Source: Clostridium sp. OS1-26 (GTDB taxonomy: Bacteria; Bacillota; Clostridia; Clostridiales; Clostridiaceae). Taken from it: 64,000 bases of DNA. This document shows positions 8,438 through 17,142 of the stretch, one piece after another. The notes beneath the pieces were generated by a model. It had not been told where the DNA came from and made no database searches. It saw only the letters and a program-made list of their open reading frames with translations. A program made the position numbers and the translations under genes. The DNA lies in assembly GCF_030915445.1 (NCBI RefSeq), contig NZ_CP133264.1:5551208-5615207 (forward strand), given 5' to 3'. Position 1 is the first letter of the stretch. Each line of letters begins with the position of its first letter.

Positions 8438-9799
8438 TTATTCAATCTTAAGCATAAGGTTAATAGTAAACTTGTTTTTTTCTTCTACTATATCAACTAT
8501 TCCATTGTATTTTCTCACCACAGCCTCTATATTAGAAATTCCCATGCCATGATTAAGCTTATCAGATTTTGTACTTATAATTTTATTTTTAACATAAGAA
8601 AGCCTGTTTGTAGTAGTATTTGAGACTTCAATTATCATGTACATATCTTTGATATAAGATTTTATCCATATTATCTTAAAGATATTGCTATCTGTAATTC
8701 TCATGCAAGCCTCTATTGCATTGTCTAAGGTATTACTTAAAATAGTACATAAATCCATAGGTTCCAACAAGGTTTCTTTAGGTATCATAAAATCACATAC
8801 AAACTCTATTTCCTGTTTTTTTGCTATATTATATTTTTCGTTTATAACTGCATCAGATATAGGATTACCTGTTTTTATTTTAAGGTCAAGTTTATTTATG
8901 GTTTGACTAATGTTATCTAAATAATTCTTTATCTCTTCAATATTGTTAACACATGCCAAAGTTCTTAAACAAGCAAGATGGTTATTCATATCATGCATTA
9001 TTCCTCTTATTCCATTATAAAGTATTTCAATGCTTTTACTATGTTTAAGCTGCTGTTCCATAAGCATATTTTTTTGTTTTTCCTGTTCTCCTTCAATCAT
9101 TTTTTTAAATGTGTAAGCCGTAATTACTATTGATATTATTAAAGCGAAACTTAGAAGAGGCAAAACATAATAAATTTTAGGGAAAATAAAGGGTAAATAG
9201 TATTGCCTACCATCAATTTTAATACTTTGAATAATATAAAATACAAGTGCTAAACTATAACTTGAAAGACAAGGAATAAGTAAATATAAGCCCTGATATA
9301 AATTCACTGTCCTTTCTTTTAGATCTAGTAAGTTACAGATTTTTTTTAAGAATACAAATAATATTGTAAAACTTATAATATCTCTACTAATGTTATTTAT
9401 AAAACTTATGATCATGTGTTCATTAAAAGACATATTTAATTTATGTGTAATGCGAAGAACTGAGAAATCAAAGGTTAAAAAAGTTATATTAATAAGCAAT
9501 AATATTGCATTTTCCACAATAACAGCATAAAGCTTAATCAGAAAACTTCCTTTACATAAAATACATACAATTATTATCCAAATTGTACCATCCATAATTA
9601 TTTTCAATATCTCAGATGCTGTTGTTAATATAAAAAGATTAGCAACTGTGAATAATACTGTACTTAAAACAAACTTCCAAGCTTTACTTCTAAAGCCTAA
9701 AAAGCTTTTATAAAAATAATATTTAACTGCATATAAAAAAGGTAATGTGAAATATGTTGATGAAAATTCAATAATTTCAGCTATTTGTTGTTTTTCCAT
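8438..9799 (-). CDS. AgrC-like sensor histidine kinase (GHKL family)
   Basis: This 453-residue protein has about six to seven N-terminal membrane segments (to about residue 225), a linker helix, and a cytoplasmic kinase core. The phospho-accepting His is in IMHDMNNHLACL (about residue 268). The N box is ILSNTLDNAIEAC and the G box LNHGMGISNIEAV, both typical of the AgrC/ComD/VirS GHKL branch. Such kinases sense secreted cyclic or linear peptides and phosphorylate LytTR regulators. The gene starts 2 bp after the stop of the adjacent LytTR regulator, so the two form an operon. No agrB or agrD gene is present in the window, so the ligand is unknown. Confidence 0.85.
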   Translation of the reverse strand: MEKQQIAEIIEFSSTYFTLPFLYAVKYYFYKSFLGFRSKAWKFVLSTVLFTVANLFILTTASEILKIIMDGTIWIIIVCILCKGSFLIKLYAVIVENAILLLINITFLTFDFSVLRITHKLNMSFNEHMIISFINNISRDIISFTILFVFLKKICNLLDLKERTVNLYQGLYLLIPCLSSYSLALVFYIIQSIKIDGRQYYLPFIFPKIYYVLPLLSFALIISIVITAYTFKKMIEGEQEKQKNMLMEQQLKHSKSIEILYNGIRGIMHDMNNHLACLRTLACVNNIEEIKNYLDNISQTINKLDLKIKTGNPISDAVINEKYNIAKKQEIEFVCDFMIPKETLLEPMDLCTILSNTLDNAIEACMRITDSNIFKIIWIKSYIKDMYMIIEVSNTTTNRLSYVKNKIISTKSDKLNHGMGISNIEAVVRKYNGIVDIVEEKNKFTINLMLKIE

Positions 9800-9801
9800 A
9801 C

Positions 9802-10509
9802 TTATTGTGCCTCATCTTTTAAATAATACATAAATGCCTTTGAGAAATTATTCAACCTGTATTTAGATATATATATCTTTTCTGAATTCTTTAAGGTTAT
9901 AAAGGTATTATCAAAACTCTGAACATAACTTAAATTTACAATATAACTTTTATGGCATCTAAAAAAGTGGCATTCACGAAGCTCCTGCTCGATATCGGAC
10001 AACTTATGGTAATATTCAATAATATCATATATAGTATGAACCTTTAGCTTTCTTTGTTCTGATTCTAAATACATTATATCCTTGAGAAAAATTTTAGTTG
10101 AATGACTAATTGTTTTAGCGACAATAAACTTGTCCTTTTTTTTCAATTGTAATAAAGCTCTATATAAAATGTTCTTAAGCTTTTCCTCATCAATAGGTTT
10201 TAAAATATAGTGAAATGCGCTTACATCAAATGCATCAAAAACATAGTCTTTATATCCTGTTATAAATATAATAATTGACTTTTCATTTACAAGTCTTATT
10301 TTTTTTGCAACCTCTATTCCTGTTAGTTTATCCATCTGTATATCCAAAAAATATATATCAAAATCTAAAGCTGAGAACATTAATTGTTCACCATTTGTAA
10401 ATGGCACTATTTTATAATGTTCATTTGTTAACTCTAAAGCTTTGTTAACAATATGCACTATTGTTTCTCGTTGTTTATTTTCGTCATCACAAACAGCTAC
10501 TTTTATCAT
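9802..10509 (-). CDS. LytTR-family response regulator (AgrA-like)
   Basis: The 235-residue regulator has an N-terminal receiver domain with the acidic pocket VAVCDDE, the phospho-acceptor Asp in DIYFLDIQMDKLTG (about residue 56) and the conserved Lys in FHYILKPID. The C-terminal LytTR DNA-binding domain (about 130-232) shows MYLESEQRKLKVHT and FFRCHKSYIVNL. This fold binds direct repeats in target promoters. It is co-transcribed with the AgrC-like kinase just downstream, so the pair is a complete two-component system. Targets cannot be read from this window; the adjacent 297-residue gene is the nearest candidate. Confidence 0.9.
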   Translation of the reverse strand: MIKVAVCDDENKQRETIVHIVNKALELTNEHYKIVPFTNGEQLMFSALDFDIYFLDIQMDKLTGIEVAKKIRLVNEKSIIIFITGYKDYVFDAFDVSAFHYILKPIDEEKLKNILYRALLQLKKKDKFIVAKTISHSTKIFLKDIMYLESEQRKLKVHTIYDIIEYYHKLSDIEQELRECHFFRCHKSYIVNLSYVQSFDNTFITLKNSEKIYISKYRLNNFSKAFMYYLKDEAQ

Positions 10510-10580
10510 AGAATCACCCCAAAAGTAATTATAACATGTTTTAAGCCTGTGGATAAACCTTCCACAGACTGTAATGAAAC

Positions 10581-11474
10581 TTAAGCTGTTGCATTAATTT
10601 TTTCACCATTATTCTCAGCGTTATCAGCGGAATTATCATTATAATGTTTAAGCTTTTGTTCAGCTTTTTGTTGTTCTATTACTAATTTATCTTCACTTTC
10701 CAAATTACTCTTACTACTTAAATCCTTACTTTTTTTATTTTTAGCAGCAGCATTTTTTGAAGTATCACCTTGTACACTATCATTATTGGGATTATTTGCT
10801 TCCTTTAGTTTATCATTGATTTTTTCATTAACATTTTCAATATTTTCCTCTAATTGAGCAACACGTTTCTTTTTATTAATAGGATTAATTCCTCTTCCCT
10901 CGTCTATCTTTATTTCACAATTTAAAACCCTTGCTTCACCTGACATTGAAGTTCTTTGAGTTGATAGCATTTTAGCCTGAGATAGGCTTCCCGAAAGACT
11001 TAGCATACTGTCCATTTTATCTTTAGGAATACCTATTTTTTCATCTTCAGTAGAAGCTTCATTTGATATTTTGTTAGTTTCTTTGCCTTTCTTATCCTTA
11101 TCTTCATTGCCAAGAGCCTTACGCTGCTCCTCCAGTTGAATTTTGCTCATCTGCTTATCGATTTCTTCAATTTGTTTATCAATTTCTTTAAGCTTTTCTT
11201 TTACAGATGATGGATCTCTGCCATCTTTCAAAGCTTTCTCCATAATGGCACCTTTACTATCCATTAAATTTTCTTTTTGTTTCATTAGGTTTTCTAGAAT
11301 ATTATTCTTCCTTAGGCTTCCTCCTAAAGATTTATCCATATTCTTTTTATTTATGCCCAAATGTTTTTCAGTCTTTTCATTGTTATCAAGAACATTTTTA
11401 GTCGAGCTATCATTAGAACGATAGCTTAAATTTACTAAACCTATGTGTTGTTGTGGTGAAAAAGATATACGCAT
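10581..11474 (-). CDS. Hydrophilic coiled-coil protein, not recognised
   Basis: I do not recognise this 297-residue protein. It has no signal peptide or membrane span. After the N terminus MRISFSPQQHIGLV the protein is very rich in Lys, Glu, Asn and Ser. Strong heptad-like helices occur at about 60-120 (KEKLKEIDKQIEEIDKQMSK) and about 205-235, separated by low-complexity linkers. The start has a good AAAGGAGG site. It is on the same strand as the LytTR/AgrC-like pair and ends 71 bp upstream of the regulator's start at 10509, but may be a separate unit. A FlxA-like or flagellum/surface-associated role is possible from composition alone; I assign no function. Confidence 0.7.
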   Translation of the reverse strand: MRISFSPQQHIGLVNLSYRSNDSSTKNVLDNNEKTEKHLGINKKNMDKSLGGSLRKNNILENLMKQKENLMDSKGAIMEKALKDGRDPSSVKEKLKEIDKQIEEIDKQMSKIQLEEQRKALGNEDKDKKGKETNKISNEASTEDEKIGIPKDKMDSMLSLSGSLSQAKMLSTQRTSMSGEARVLNCEIKIDEGRGINPINKKKRVAQLEENIENVNEKINDKLKEANNPNNDSVQGDTSKNAAAKNKKSKDLSSKSNLESEDKLVIEQQKAEQKLKHYNDNSADNAENNGEKINATA

Positions 11475-11644
11475 ATAAGCGCCTCCTTTCGCTGTATTTT
11501 CAAATTTTGTTATACTTGTTATATCGTCAGGATAATATATTAACTACACTAGATTGCAGTAACAGGTCATAAAAATGTAATGAATAGGTTAAAATCCACA
11601 TAATATTTTTAAGTCTATATCCTGTAGTTTTTCTACATCAGATA

Positions 11645-12370
11645 CTAAAGTTTACTTGCTGCTTCTTTGTCTACGATTATTATAACATTTTTATGCAATT
11701 GTAGAACTGACGCAGGAACCTCAGGAGATATTTTCCCAGTTATTGTTTTAGTAATAGCATCAGCTTTTGCTTCACCATTTGCTAATAAAATTATGTTTTT
11801 AGAATACATTATTGTTTTTATTCCCATACTTATAGCTCTTGTAGGTACTTGTTCTATAGACTTAAAAAATCTTGAGTTTGATTGAATAGTTTTTTCATCA
11901 AGATTTACAAGATGAGTTCCTGCTTCAAAGTTAACAGCTGGTTCATTAAATCCTATATGACCGTTTACACCAATTCCAAGTACTTGAATATCTATTCCAC
12001 CAACTCTATTTATTTTTTCATCATAATTTTTACATTCTTCCTCTATATTTTCAGCCATTCCATTAGGTATATTTATTTTTTCTTTTTCAATATTAACATG
12101 ACTAAAAAAATTCTTTACCATGTAATAATGATAACTTTGACTGTTATTCTTATCTATACGATAATATTCATCCAAGTTAAAACTTTCTATCTCTGAAAAA
12201 TCTATTTCTTTTTTGTTATACATAGTAATTAACTCTTTATACATACCTAAAGGTGTATCTCCAGTAGCTAATCCCAATACACTATTAGGCTTAAGAATTA
12301 TTTGACTTGCTACTACTGATGCTGCTTTTTTACTCATTTCTTCATAATTATCTACAACTATTATTCTCAC
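11645..12370 (-). CDS. nagB: Glucosamine-6-phosphate deaminase
   Basis: Interconverts glucosamine-6-phosphate with fructose-6-phosphate plus ammonia, feeding amino sugars into glycolysis. The product is about 241 residues. Motifs in order: LGLATGDTPLGMYKEL (substrate phosphate loop), SFNLDEYYRID with the catalytic Asp, and GIGVNGHIGFNEPA with the catalytic His and Glu. I take GTG at 12370 as start: the frame then begins with the family-typical MRIIVVDNYEEM, and AGGAAGGTG lies 6 bp upstream. The tool-predicted GTG at 12379 falls inside that ribosome site. A palindrome 55-78 bp upstream matches those near yhfZ and yhfY, suggesting co-regulation with the yhf cluster. Confidence 0.95.
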   Translation of the reverse strand: MRIIVVDNYEEMSKKAASVVASQIILKPNSVLGLATGDTPLGMYKELITMYNKKEIDFSEIESFNLDEYYRIDKNNSQSYHYYMVKNFFSHVNIEKEKINIPNGMAENIEEECKNYDEKINRVGGIDIQVLGIGVNGHIGFNEPAVNFEAGTHLVNLDEKTIQSNSRFFKSIEQVPTRAISMGIKTIMYSKNIILLANGEAKADAITKTITGKISPEVPASVLQLHKNVIIIVDKEAASKL

Positions 12371-12424
12371 GCTAATCACCTTCCTGAGACAATTTCAGCT
12401 AACACTGTTTTTCCCTAAATAAGG

Positions 12425-12448
12425 GAATATACATTATATTGTATATTC
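12425..12448. promoter_or_regulatory. Candidate yhf-regulon operator upstream of nagB
   Basis: GAATATACA-N6-TGTATATTC is a perfect 9-bp inverted repeat. The same architecture (9-6-9) occurs upstream of yhfY (19279-19302) and yhfZ (20452-20475) with two to four mismatches. Likely the binding site of the GntR-like YhfZ; inference from repetition and position. Confidence 0.6.
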
Positions 12449-12571
12449 TGAATAAAGGACCACTTCATTTTAAAAATATTCAGCATTAGCAATAGTTTAT
12501 TTTGCAAAACCAATTTATATTATATTTTATCAATAATAATTTTACTTTAAATCTATTAGAGCTTACTACTC

Positions 12572-13780
12572 TTAAACAATTATATCTAAGAATGAATGTC
12601 CATGTTCGATAGTGCTATAACCAAAATAATCAGCTACAGTAGCACCAACATCAGATAGAGAGCTTCTTATTCCCAATGATGCTTTCTTTACTTTTGGTCC
12701 AAATACAAGTACAGGAACCATTTCTCTAGTATGCCTGCTGTGTCCTATAGTTGGATCATTACCATGATCAGCCATAACTAGCAGTATATCATCCCCTTCA
12801 AGTCTCTCCATTATTTTACCTAAATACTCATCAGCTATAATAAGTTTCTTAATATATTCCTCAACATTTTCTCTATGGCCACAAAGATCCGTTTCTTGAA
12901 CATTAGTGCAAATAAAGCCTTTGTCCATTAATTTAAGTTCTTCAATAGTTAACTTAAGTACTTCCTCAGTATCTACACAAGAAATACTTTTTCCATAGTC
13001 ATTAGAAACTATATCTGCAACCTTTCCTAAAAGAGTCACCTTAATTCCTGCCCTAGCTAATATAGTAGGAACTTGAACCTCAGGATCTATGCCATAACCT
13101 AAATGTATACATTGATATCCTTTGTTATATACTCCAGACTTTGGTGCATTTATACCAATAAATCCATTGCCCTTTTCCTCTACAGCATTTAAAATATCTT
13201 GAAGGGTTATGCCTTTTCCTCCAAAAGTAATAACTCTTGATACTCTAGAGTGTTCTCTTACTATCTTTCCTATTTTTAATACATCCTCAAATGGCAGTAT
13301 ATCTAAAGTAGCTGTTATATTATAAGCTTGACCCAAATCTGCCTCAATGTTATCTGCAACAGTAAGAGCATTGTTAACTATTAGAAACTTACTTTCTTTA
13401 CCTTCTTTTATTTCAACTTTATAATCTTTATATTTTAAAGCATCATATACCTTGTTTATTACAGTTGTAAATGATTCTTTAACAGGCATTTTAGGTAACG
13501 TTCCCATTATTTCCTGGTGTCCCATAAAGGTATCTGCGCCAAAATGAGTTAATTCAGCTTTTCCAAAAGTTGCATCTTCCACAGGTTTTAAAGCTCCAAC
13601 CGCTTCACCTAGAGCATTCATTAGACCTAATTTTTCTATGTTAGGCAATTTCACTTCAGGCTTTTTCTCTAATATATGTTTACATGTATTCGCCCCTAAA
13701 TCAGCAGGTCTTACTTCTTCCACATCTTTCATATATCCAACGCCAAAGCCATCTAAAATTATTACTATAAATCTATTCAA
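12572..13780 (-). CDS. yhfW: YhfW, phosphopentomutase-like metalloenzyme
   Basis: Alkaline-phosphatase-superfamily enzyme resembling phosphopentomutase (DeoB). Metal-binding blocks are visible: IVIILDGFGVG at the N terminus, FMGHQEIMG with the region of the phospho-acceptor, ETDLCGHR, and C-terminal MADHGNDPTIGHSRHTREMVPVLVFG. The family has the mutase scaffold but its substrate is not established. I start at TTG 13780, 4-5 bp after GAAGGGAG, because the upstream in-frame ATG at 13801 has no ribosome site; the product is 402 residues. It lies 27 bp after yhfX and closes the yhf gene run. A plausible role is moving a phosphate on the sugar-like product made by its neighbours; that is inference. 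Confidence 0.85.
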   Translation of the reverse strand: MNRFIVIILDGFGVGYMKDVEEVRPADLGANTCKHILEKKPEVKLPNIEKLGLMNALGEAVGALKPVEDATFGKAELTHFGADTFMGHQEIMGTLPKMPVKESFTTVINKVYDALKYKDYKVEIKEGKESKFLIVNNALTVADNIEADLGQAYNITATLDILPFEDVLKIGKIVREHSRVSRVITFGGKGITLQDILNAVEEKGNGFIGINAPKSGVYNKGYQCIHLGYGIDPEVQVPTILARAGIKVTLLGKVADIVSNDYGKSISCVDTEEVLKLTIEELKLMDKGFICTNVQETDLCGHRENVEEYIKKLIIADEYLGKIMERLEGDDILLVMADHGNDPTIGHSRHTREMVPVLVFGPKVKKASLGIRSSLSDVGATVADYFGYSTIEHGHSFLDIIV

Positions 13781-13807
13781 ATTTCTCCCTTCTTTCACCA
13801 TATAGAA

Positions 13808-14968
13808 TTATTTTGTTTTTTTACCTAATGAATCATATATTCCTAATAACTCAGGTTTACCTTCTTTAATTCCTTTTACTACCGCTACGCTGCTGCGTGT
13901 TACAAAGACCTGTGTCCTATATGACATAACTACAGTTTCACCAACGTTGGCATTTCCTTTTAAGGCGATGTAATAATCAATACTTTCATTTGAAGGTTCC
14001 TCAGCTTTAAGCTCAATGTAGTTCTCAATGCTACTGCCAACTAGCGCCTTATTCATATGGGATCTTCTGTAATGTCCTCCACCATAACAGTAGCATTCTT
14101 CCTTCAAGTTATGAGATACTTCACTAACATATACTAAACAAGGTATTTCTTCTGCTTCATTCTCTGCATGATAAGGTGTAGTACCTGTTAATCCGTGTCC
14201 AGGTTCACCATGGGTTCCTCCGTATTCTGCTATACTCTTAATATTTGCAACACAGGTAGCTGATGGTAGATTTAATTCCTGAATTTTTATATTTAGTTTA
14301 TCTTCTAAAAGTTTTTGTGCTTGCTTTAATGTCTCTATATTTTTAGTAGCTTTTATATCTCCTTCTTTCGGGTCAAATAAAAAGCAAGGGAAAGAAGTAA
14401 TACCATAAATATTTATATTTGGGAGTTCTTTTATTTCCTTAGCTTTTTCAATTAGCTCATTCAAATAAAAGCCTCCGTACTGAGCTGGATAAAGTGTATC
14501 TCCTTCATCTAACACTCTGAGCATTATATTTTGAACTTGTCCTAGTTTTTGTGATATTTTAGATACTTCCCTAGCCTTATCTACTGAATAGACTGTCACA
14601 ACCTCGGGTTTAGCTTCAATTATTTCTTCCATGCAATGTGTAGGTATCTGAACAAGATGACCTACATGTCCAAGCTTTATTCCATTTTCTTTTAAAGTAA
14701 GTGCTTCTTTAAAGTCCACTACGACAGCTCCGCTATATCCTAATTTCATTAATTCATGACACACAATAGGGTTTCTTCCGAATTGCTTTGTCATGAAATA
14801 AAGTTTTATTCCATACTTATCTGCCTCTTCTTTTATTTTTCTTCCATTCTCTATTATATTGTCTAAATCTATAATATAAGTGTCTGGTTGAATTAAGCCT
14901 TTTTGATGAAGTTCGAAGGCTACTTTAATTAAGCCGTGATTTCTTTTTTTAGTTATATCTAAAAACAT
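13808..14968 (-). CDS. yhfX: YhfX, alanine-racemase-like PLP enzyme
   Basis: The 386-residue protein has an N-terminal PLP barrel of the alanine/ornithine racemase type: DTYIIDLDNIIENGRKI, followed by LYFMTKQFGRNP, where the Lys of MTKQ is the candidate PLP lysine. LNLPSATCVANI and GGTHGEPGHGLTGTTP follow in the C-terminal half. Homologues are known as YhfX in the enteric php-yhfSTUWXYZ cluster; their physiological substrate is unsettled. The gene lies 32 bp after yhfS and 27 bp before yhfW, clearly in one operon. Confidence 0.85.
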   Translation of the reverse strand: MFLDITKKRNHGLIKVAFELHQKGLIQPDTYIIDLDNIIENGRKIKEEADKYGIKLYFMTKQFGRNPIVCHELMKLGYSGAVVVDFKEALTLKENGIKLGHVGHLVQIPTHCMEEIIEAKPEVVTVYSVDKAREVSKISQKLGQVQNIMLRVLDEGDTLYPAQYGGFYLNELIEKAKEIKELPNINIYGITSFPCFLFDPKEGDIKATKNIETLKQAQKLLEDKLNIKIQELNLPSATCVANIKSIAEYGGTHGEPGHGLTGTTPYHAENEAEEIPCLVYVSEVSHNLKEECYCYGGGHYRRSHMNKALVGSSIENYIELKAEEPSNESIDYYIALKGNANVGETVVMSYRTQVFVTRSSVAVVKGIKEGKPELLGIYDSLGKKTK

Positions 14969-15000
14969 TCCTTTAACCTCTTTTCTACAATGAATGCTAA

Positions 15001-16122
15001 CTATATATGACTATTGTTAAAGCTACCGTTAACCCTTTTAACACTTTCTCTTAAAATTCTTATTACTGTATCTGCCCCACTTCTCATTGGATTAATTCTT
15101 ATCATTCTCTTCTCTAAGCTCTTATCTGAAGCTCTAAAGGTTCCAGAAACTCTATAAAACATTGGAACTAGTTCATATTTTGATTCTGCACCTACTGGAT
15201 TAGGCGCTGCACCTAATTTTTCTGCTTCTAATAATACCTCTTCTGCAATTTGTTTATTCAATTCTACTAACAATACCTTTGATTGTGCATTAGCAAGAAA
15301 TGCACTTTTTACCCCTTCTATTTCACCAGAGTTTATTCTACTTACAATCTCTTCGTTAACCTCAGCCTGTAATGCTAAAGACACCGGAGCATATACTAAT
15401 CCCCTTAAAACCTCCATAGCCTCAAATCCCTGAACTTGGCTTCCTCCTGAATAATTTAAACTTATTACTTTATCTATAAGCACTTTTTTACCTATTAATA
15501 TACCAACCCCTTCAGGTCCTAAAAGCTTAAAAGATGAAAAACCAGCTAAATCAGCACCACATTGAGTCCCAATTTTCTTAACCTTCATCACAGCATAGTT
15601 ATCATCAGTAATTATTTTTATATCATTATTTAATTCTTTTATAATATTTATTATCTCTTCCATATCATAGGCATCATCAATTTTTTGTCTTGTATATTGT
15701 ACTAAAGCACCTTTGATTTCCTTATTTTCTTTAAGTACTTTTGTTATTTCTTCTTTATTATTAAAGTTAGCTTTAACTACTTTAATCCCCATGGTTTTAA
15801 TGGTAACTTCAGTAGTTGGATAAATTGGTGCATCATGTACTAACATTGTGTCTCCACTTTCCATAAAACTAATAATGCCCCATCTTAATGCTCCTGTGCC
15901 AGCCCCTCTAACAAATGCTGCTGCTTCTGCATCAAAAAATTCGGCCACAACTTCTTCTGCTTTCTTTGTATATGTTGGTTTATTTAATCCTTTTATAACT
16001 CCTAAATCACCTAAAGATAATATTTGTGTACCTCTAAAATGTTTAGTTATAATATCGATCATCTTAAATTGAAATTTTTTTGCATCCTGCAATGATATAG
16101 ATTCTAAAGGATATGTCTTCAT
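15001..16122 (-). CDS. yhfS: YhfS, PLP-dependent aminotransferase/lyase-like protein
   Basis: Fold-type I PLP protein of 373 residues. Segments seen include the aldimine-phosphate region FVRGAGTGALRWGI, the cofactor Asp in IITDDNYAVM, and the probable Schiff-base Lys in AGFSSFKLLGPEGVGIL (about residue 200). The C-terminal domain carries YRVSGTFRASD and MIRINPMRSGADTV. It belongs to the Cys/Met-metabolism-like YhfS family, of unknown reaction. It precedes yhfX, so two different PLP enzymes sit side by side, suggesting sequential steps on an amino-acid-like or amino-sugar-like substrate. Confidence 0.85.
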   Translation of the reverse strand: MKTYPLESISLQDAKKFQFKMIDIITKHFRGTQILSLGDLGVIKGLNKPTYTKKAEEVVAEFFDAEAAAFVRGAGTGALRWGIISFMESGDTMLVHDAPIYPTTEVTIKTMGIKVVKANFNNKEEITKVLKENKEIKGALVQYTRQKIDDAYDMEEIINIIKELNNDIKIITDDNYAVMKVKKIGTQCGADLAGFSSFKLLGPEGVGILIGKKVLIDKVISLNYSGGSQVQGFEAMEVLRGLVYAPVSLALQAEVNEEIVSRINSGEIEGVKSAFLANAQSKVLLVELNKQIAEEVLLEAEKLGAAPNPVGAESKYELVPMFYRVSGTFRASDKSLEKRMIRINPMRSGADTVIRILRESVKRVNGSFNNSHI

Positions 16123-16191
16123 ATTTATTCATTCCTTTCTTCAGATCCAAAGTCCATATAAAGCTAATAATCTATTAATTTAACCTAGTTT

Positions 16192-17067
16192 TTATGATAA
16201 AATCCTGCAAATATTATTCTGCGTCATATTATCTATGTCTTTACTAGTTACTCCGTTTTCCTTTAATCTTGGAATAAAGTTATCTATTAAATAAGAATAC
16301 CCAATTCCACCTCTCGTTTTTAAATTAGACTTTCTGGTTATATCCATAGACATCAATACTCTTTTGCTAAGTCCTCTATTACATATTTCTTTTAATAATT
16401 CTACTCTTAAATCATCTGGTTGATAATTTTCTTTACCAATGGTATCAAAGGCTACATTAACACCTTTGTCTATTAATCTCAAAATATAATTCAAATCACC
16501 GCTTAAATCAACGTGACTAATTATCACTCTATCTAAATTTACTCCATTACTCTTAAAAAACTCTATTTGTTCCAGACCAAAAGTACCTAAAGTTGTATGT
16601 GTTATTATTGGTCTTCCCGTATCAATATGAGCCATAGAGCTAGCAGCAAATATTTTTCTCTCTACTTCTGTCATAGTATCCTTACTAGTACCTATTTCAC
16701 CAATAACTTCAGCCCTTATACCTGTATCCTCAATTCCTTTAGTAATTTCCTGTATCATTATTTGGGATAGCTCCTTTTCCGACAATTTATAAACTTCCTC
16801 CGGAAGAAAAGGCTCCTTGTAATACCCAGTTGAGCATACAATATTCATACCAGTTTCTGCTGCAACCTTTAAAATATACTCTACATTTCTTCCCATTCCT
16901 CTATTAGTAACATCAATGATATTATTTACATTCTTACTTCTTAATTTCCAAAACTCTATTACTGTTTCATCAAAACAATTTAAATTACAATCATCTGTTT
17001 TTTTTACGCCTGATAAATCTATAGTTACATGCTCGTGGGCAAAAGTTATTCCATTTTTTAGCTTCAT
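16192..17067 (-). CDS. php: Phosphotriesterase-homology protein Php
   Basis: Amidohydrolase-superfamily protein of 291 residues, homologous to the E. coli phosphotriesterase homology protein. Metal ligands are visible: His-x-His in FAHEHVTID (residues 10-16), a bridging Glu in VIGEIGTS (where true phosphotriesterases have a carboxylated Lys), His in IITHTTLG and IISHVDLSGD, and Asp in LMSMDITRKS. This suggests a binuclear-metal hydrolase, likely a lactonase or phosphoester hydrolase, not a pesticide-degrading triesterase. In an operon with the yhf genes, 69 bp before yhfS. Confidence 0.88.
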   Translation of the reverse strand: MKLKNGITFAHEHVTIDLSGVKKTDDCNLNCFDETVIEFWKLRSKNVNNIIDVTNRGMGRNVEYILKVAAETGMNIVCSTGYYKEPFLPEEVYKLSEKELSQIMIQEITKGIEDTGIRAEVIGEIGTSKDTMTEVERKIFAASSMAHIDTGRPIITHTTLGTFGLEQIEFFKSNGVNLDRVIISHVDLSGDLNYILRLIDKGVNVAFDTIGKENYQPDDLRVELLKEICNRGLSKRVLMSMDITRKSNLKTRGGIGYSYLIDNFIPRLKENGVTSKDIDNMTQNNICRILS

Positions 17068-17142
17068 AATTTATTCCCCCAAATTATTACTAAATTATAG
17101 TTTTAGGAGATGAATTCACCTCCTAATCAGCTATCTTTTCAT

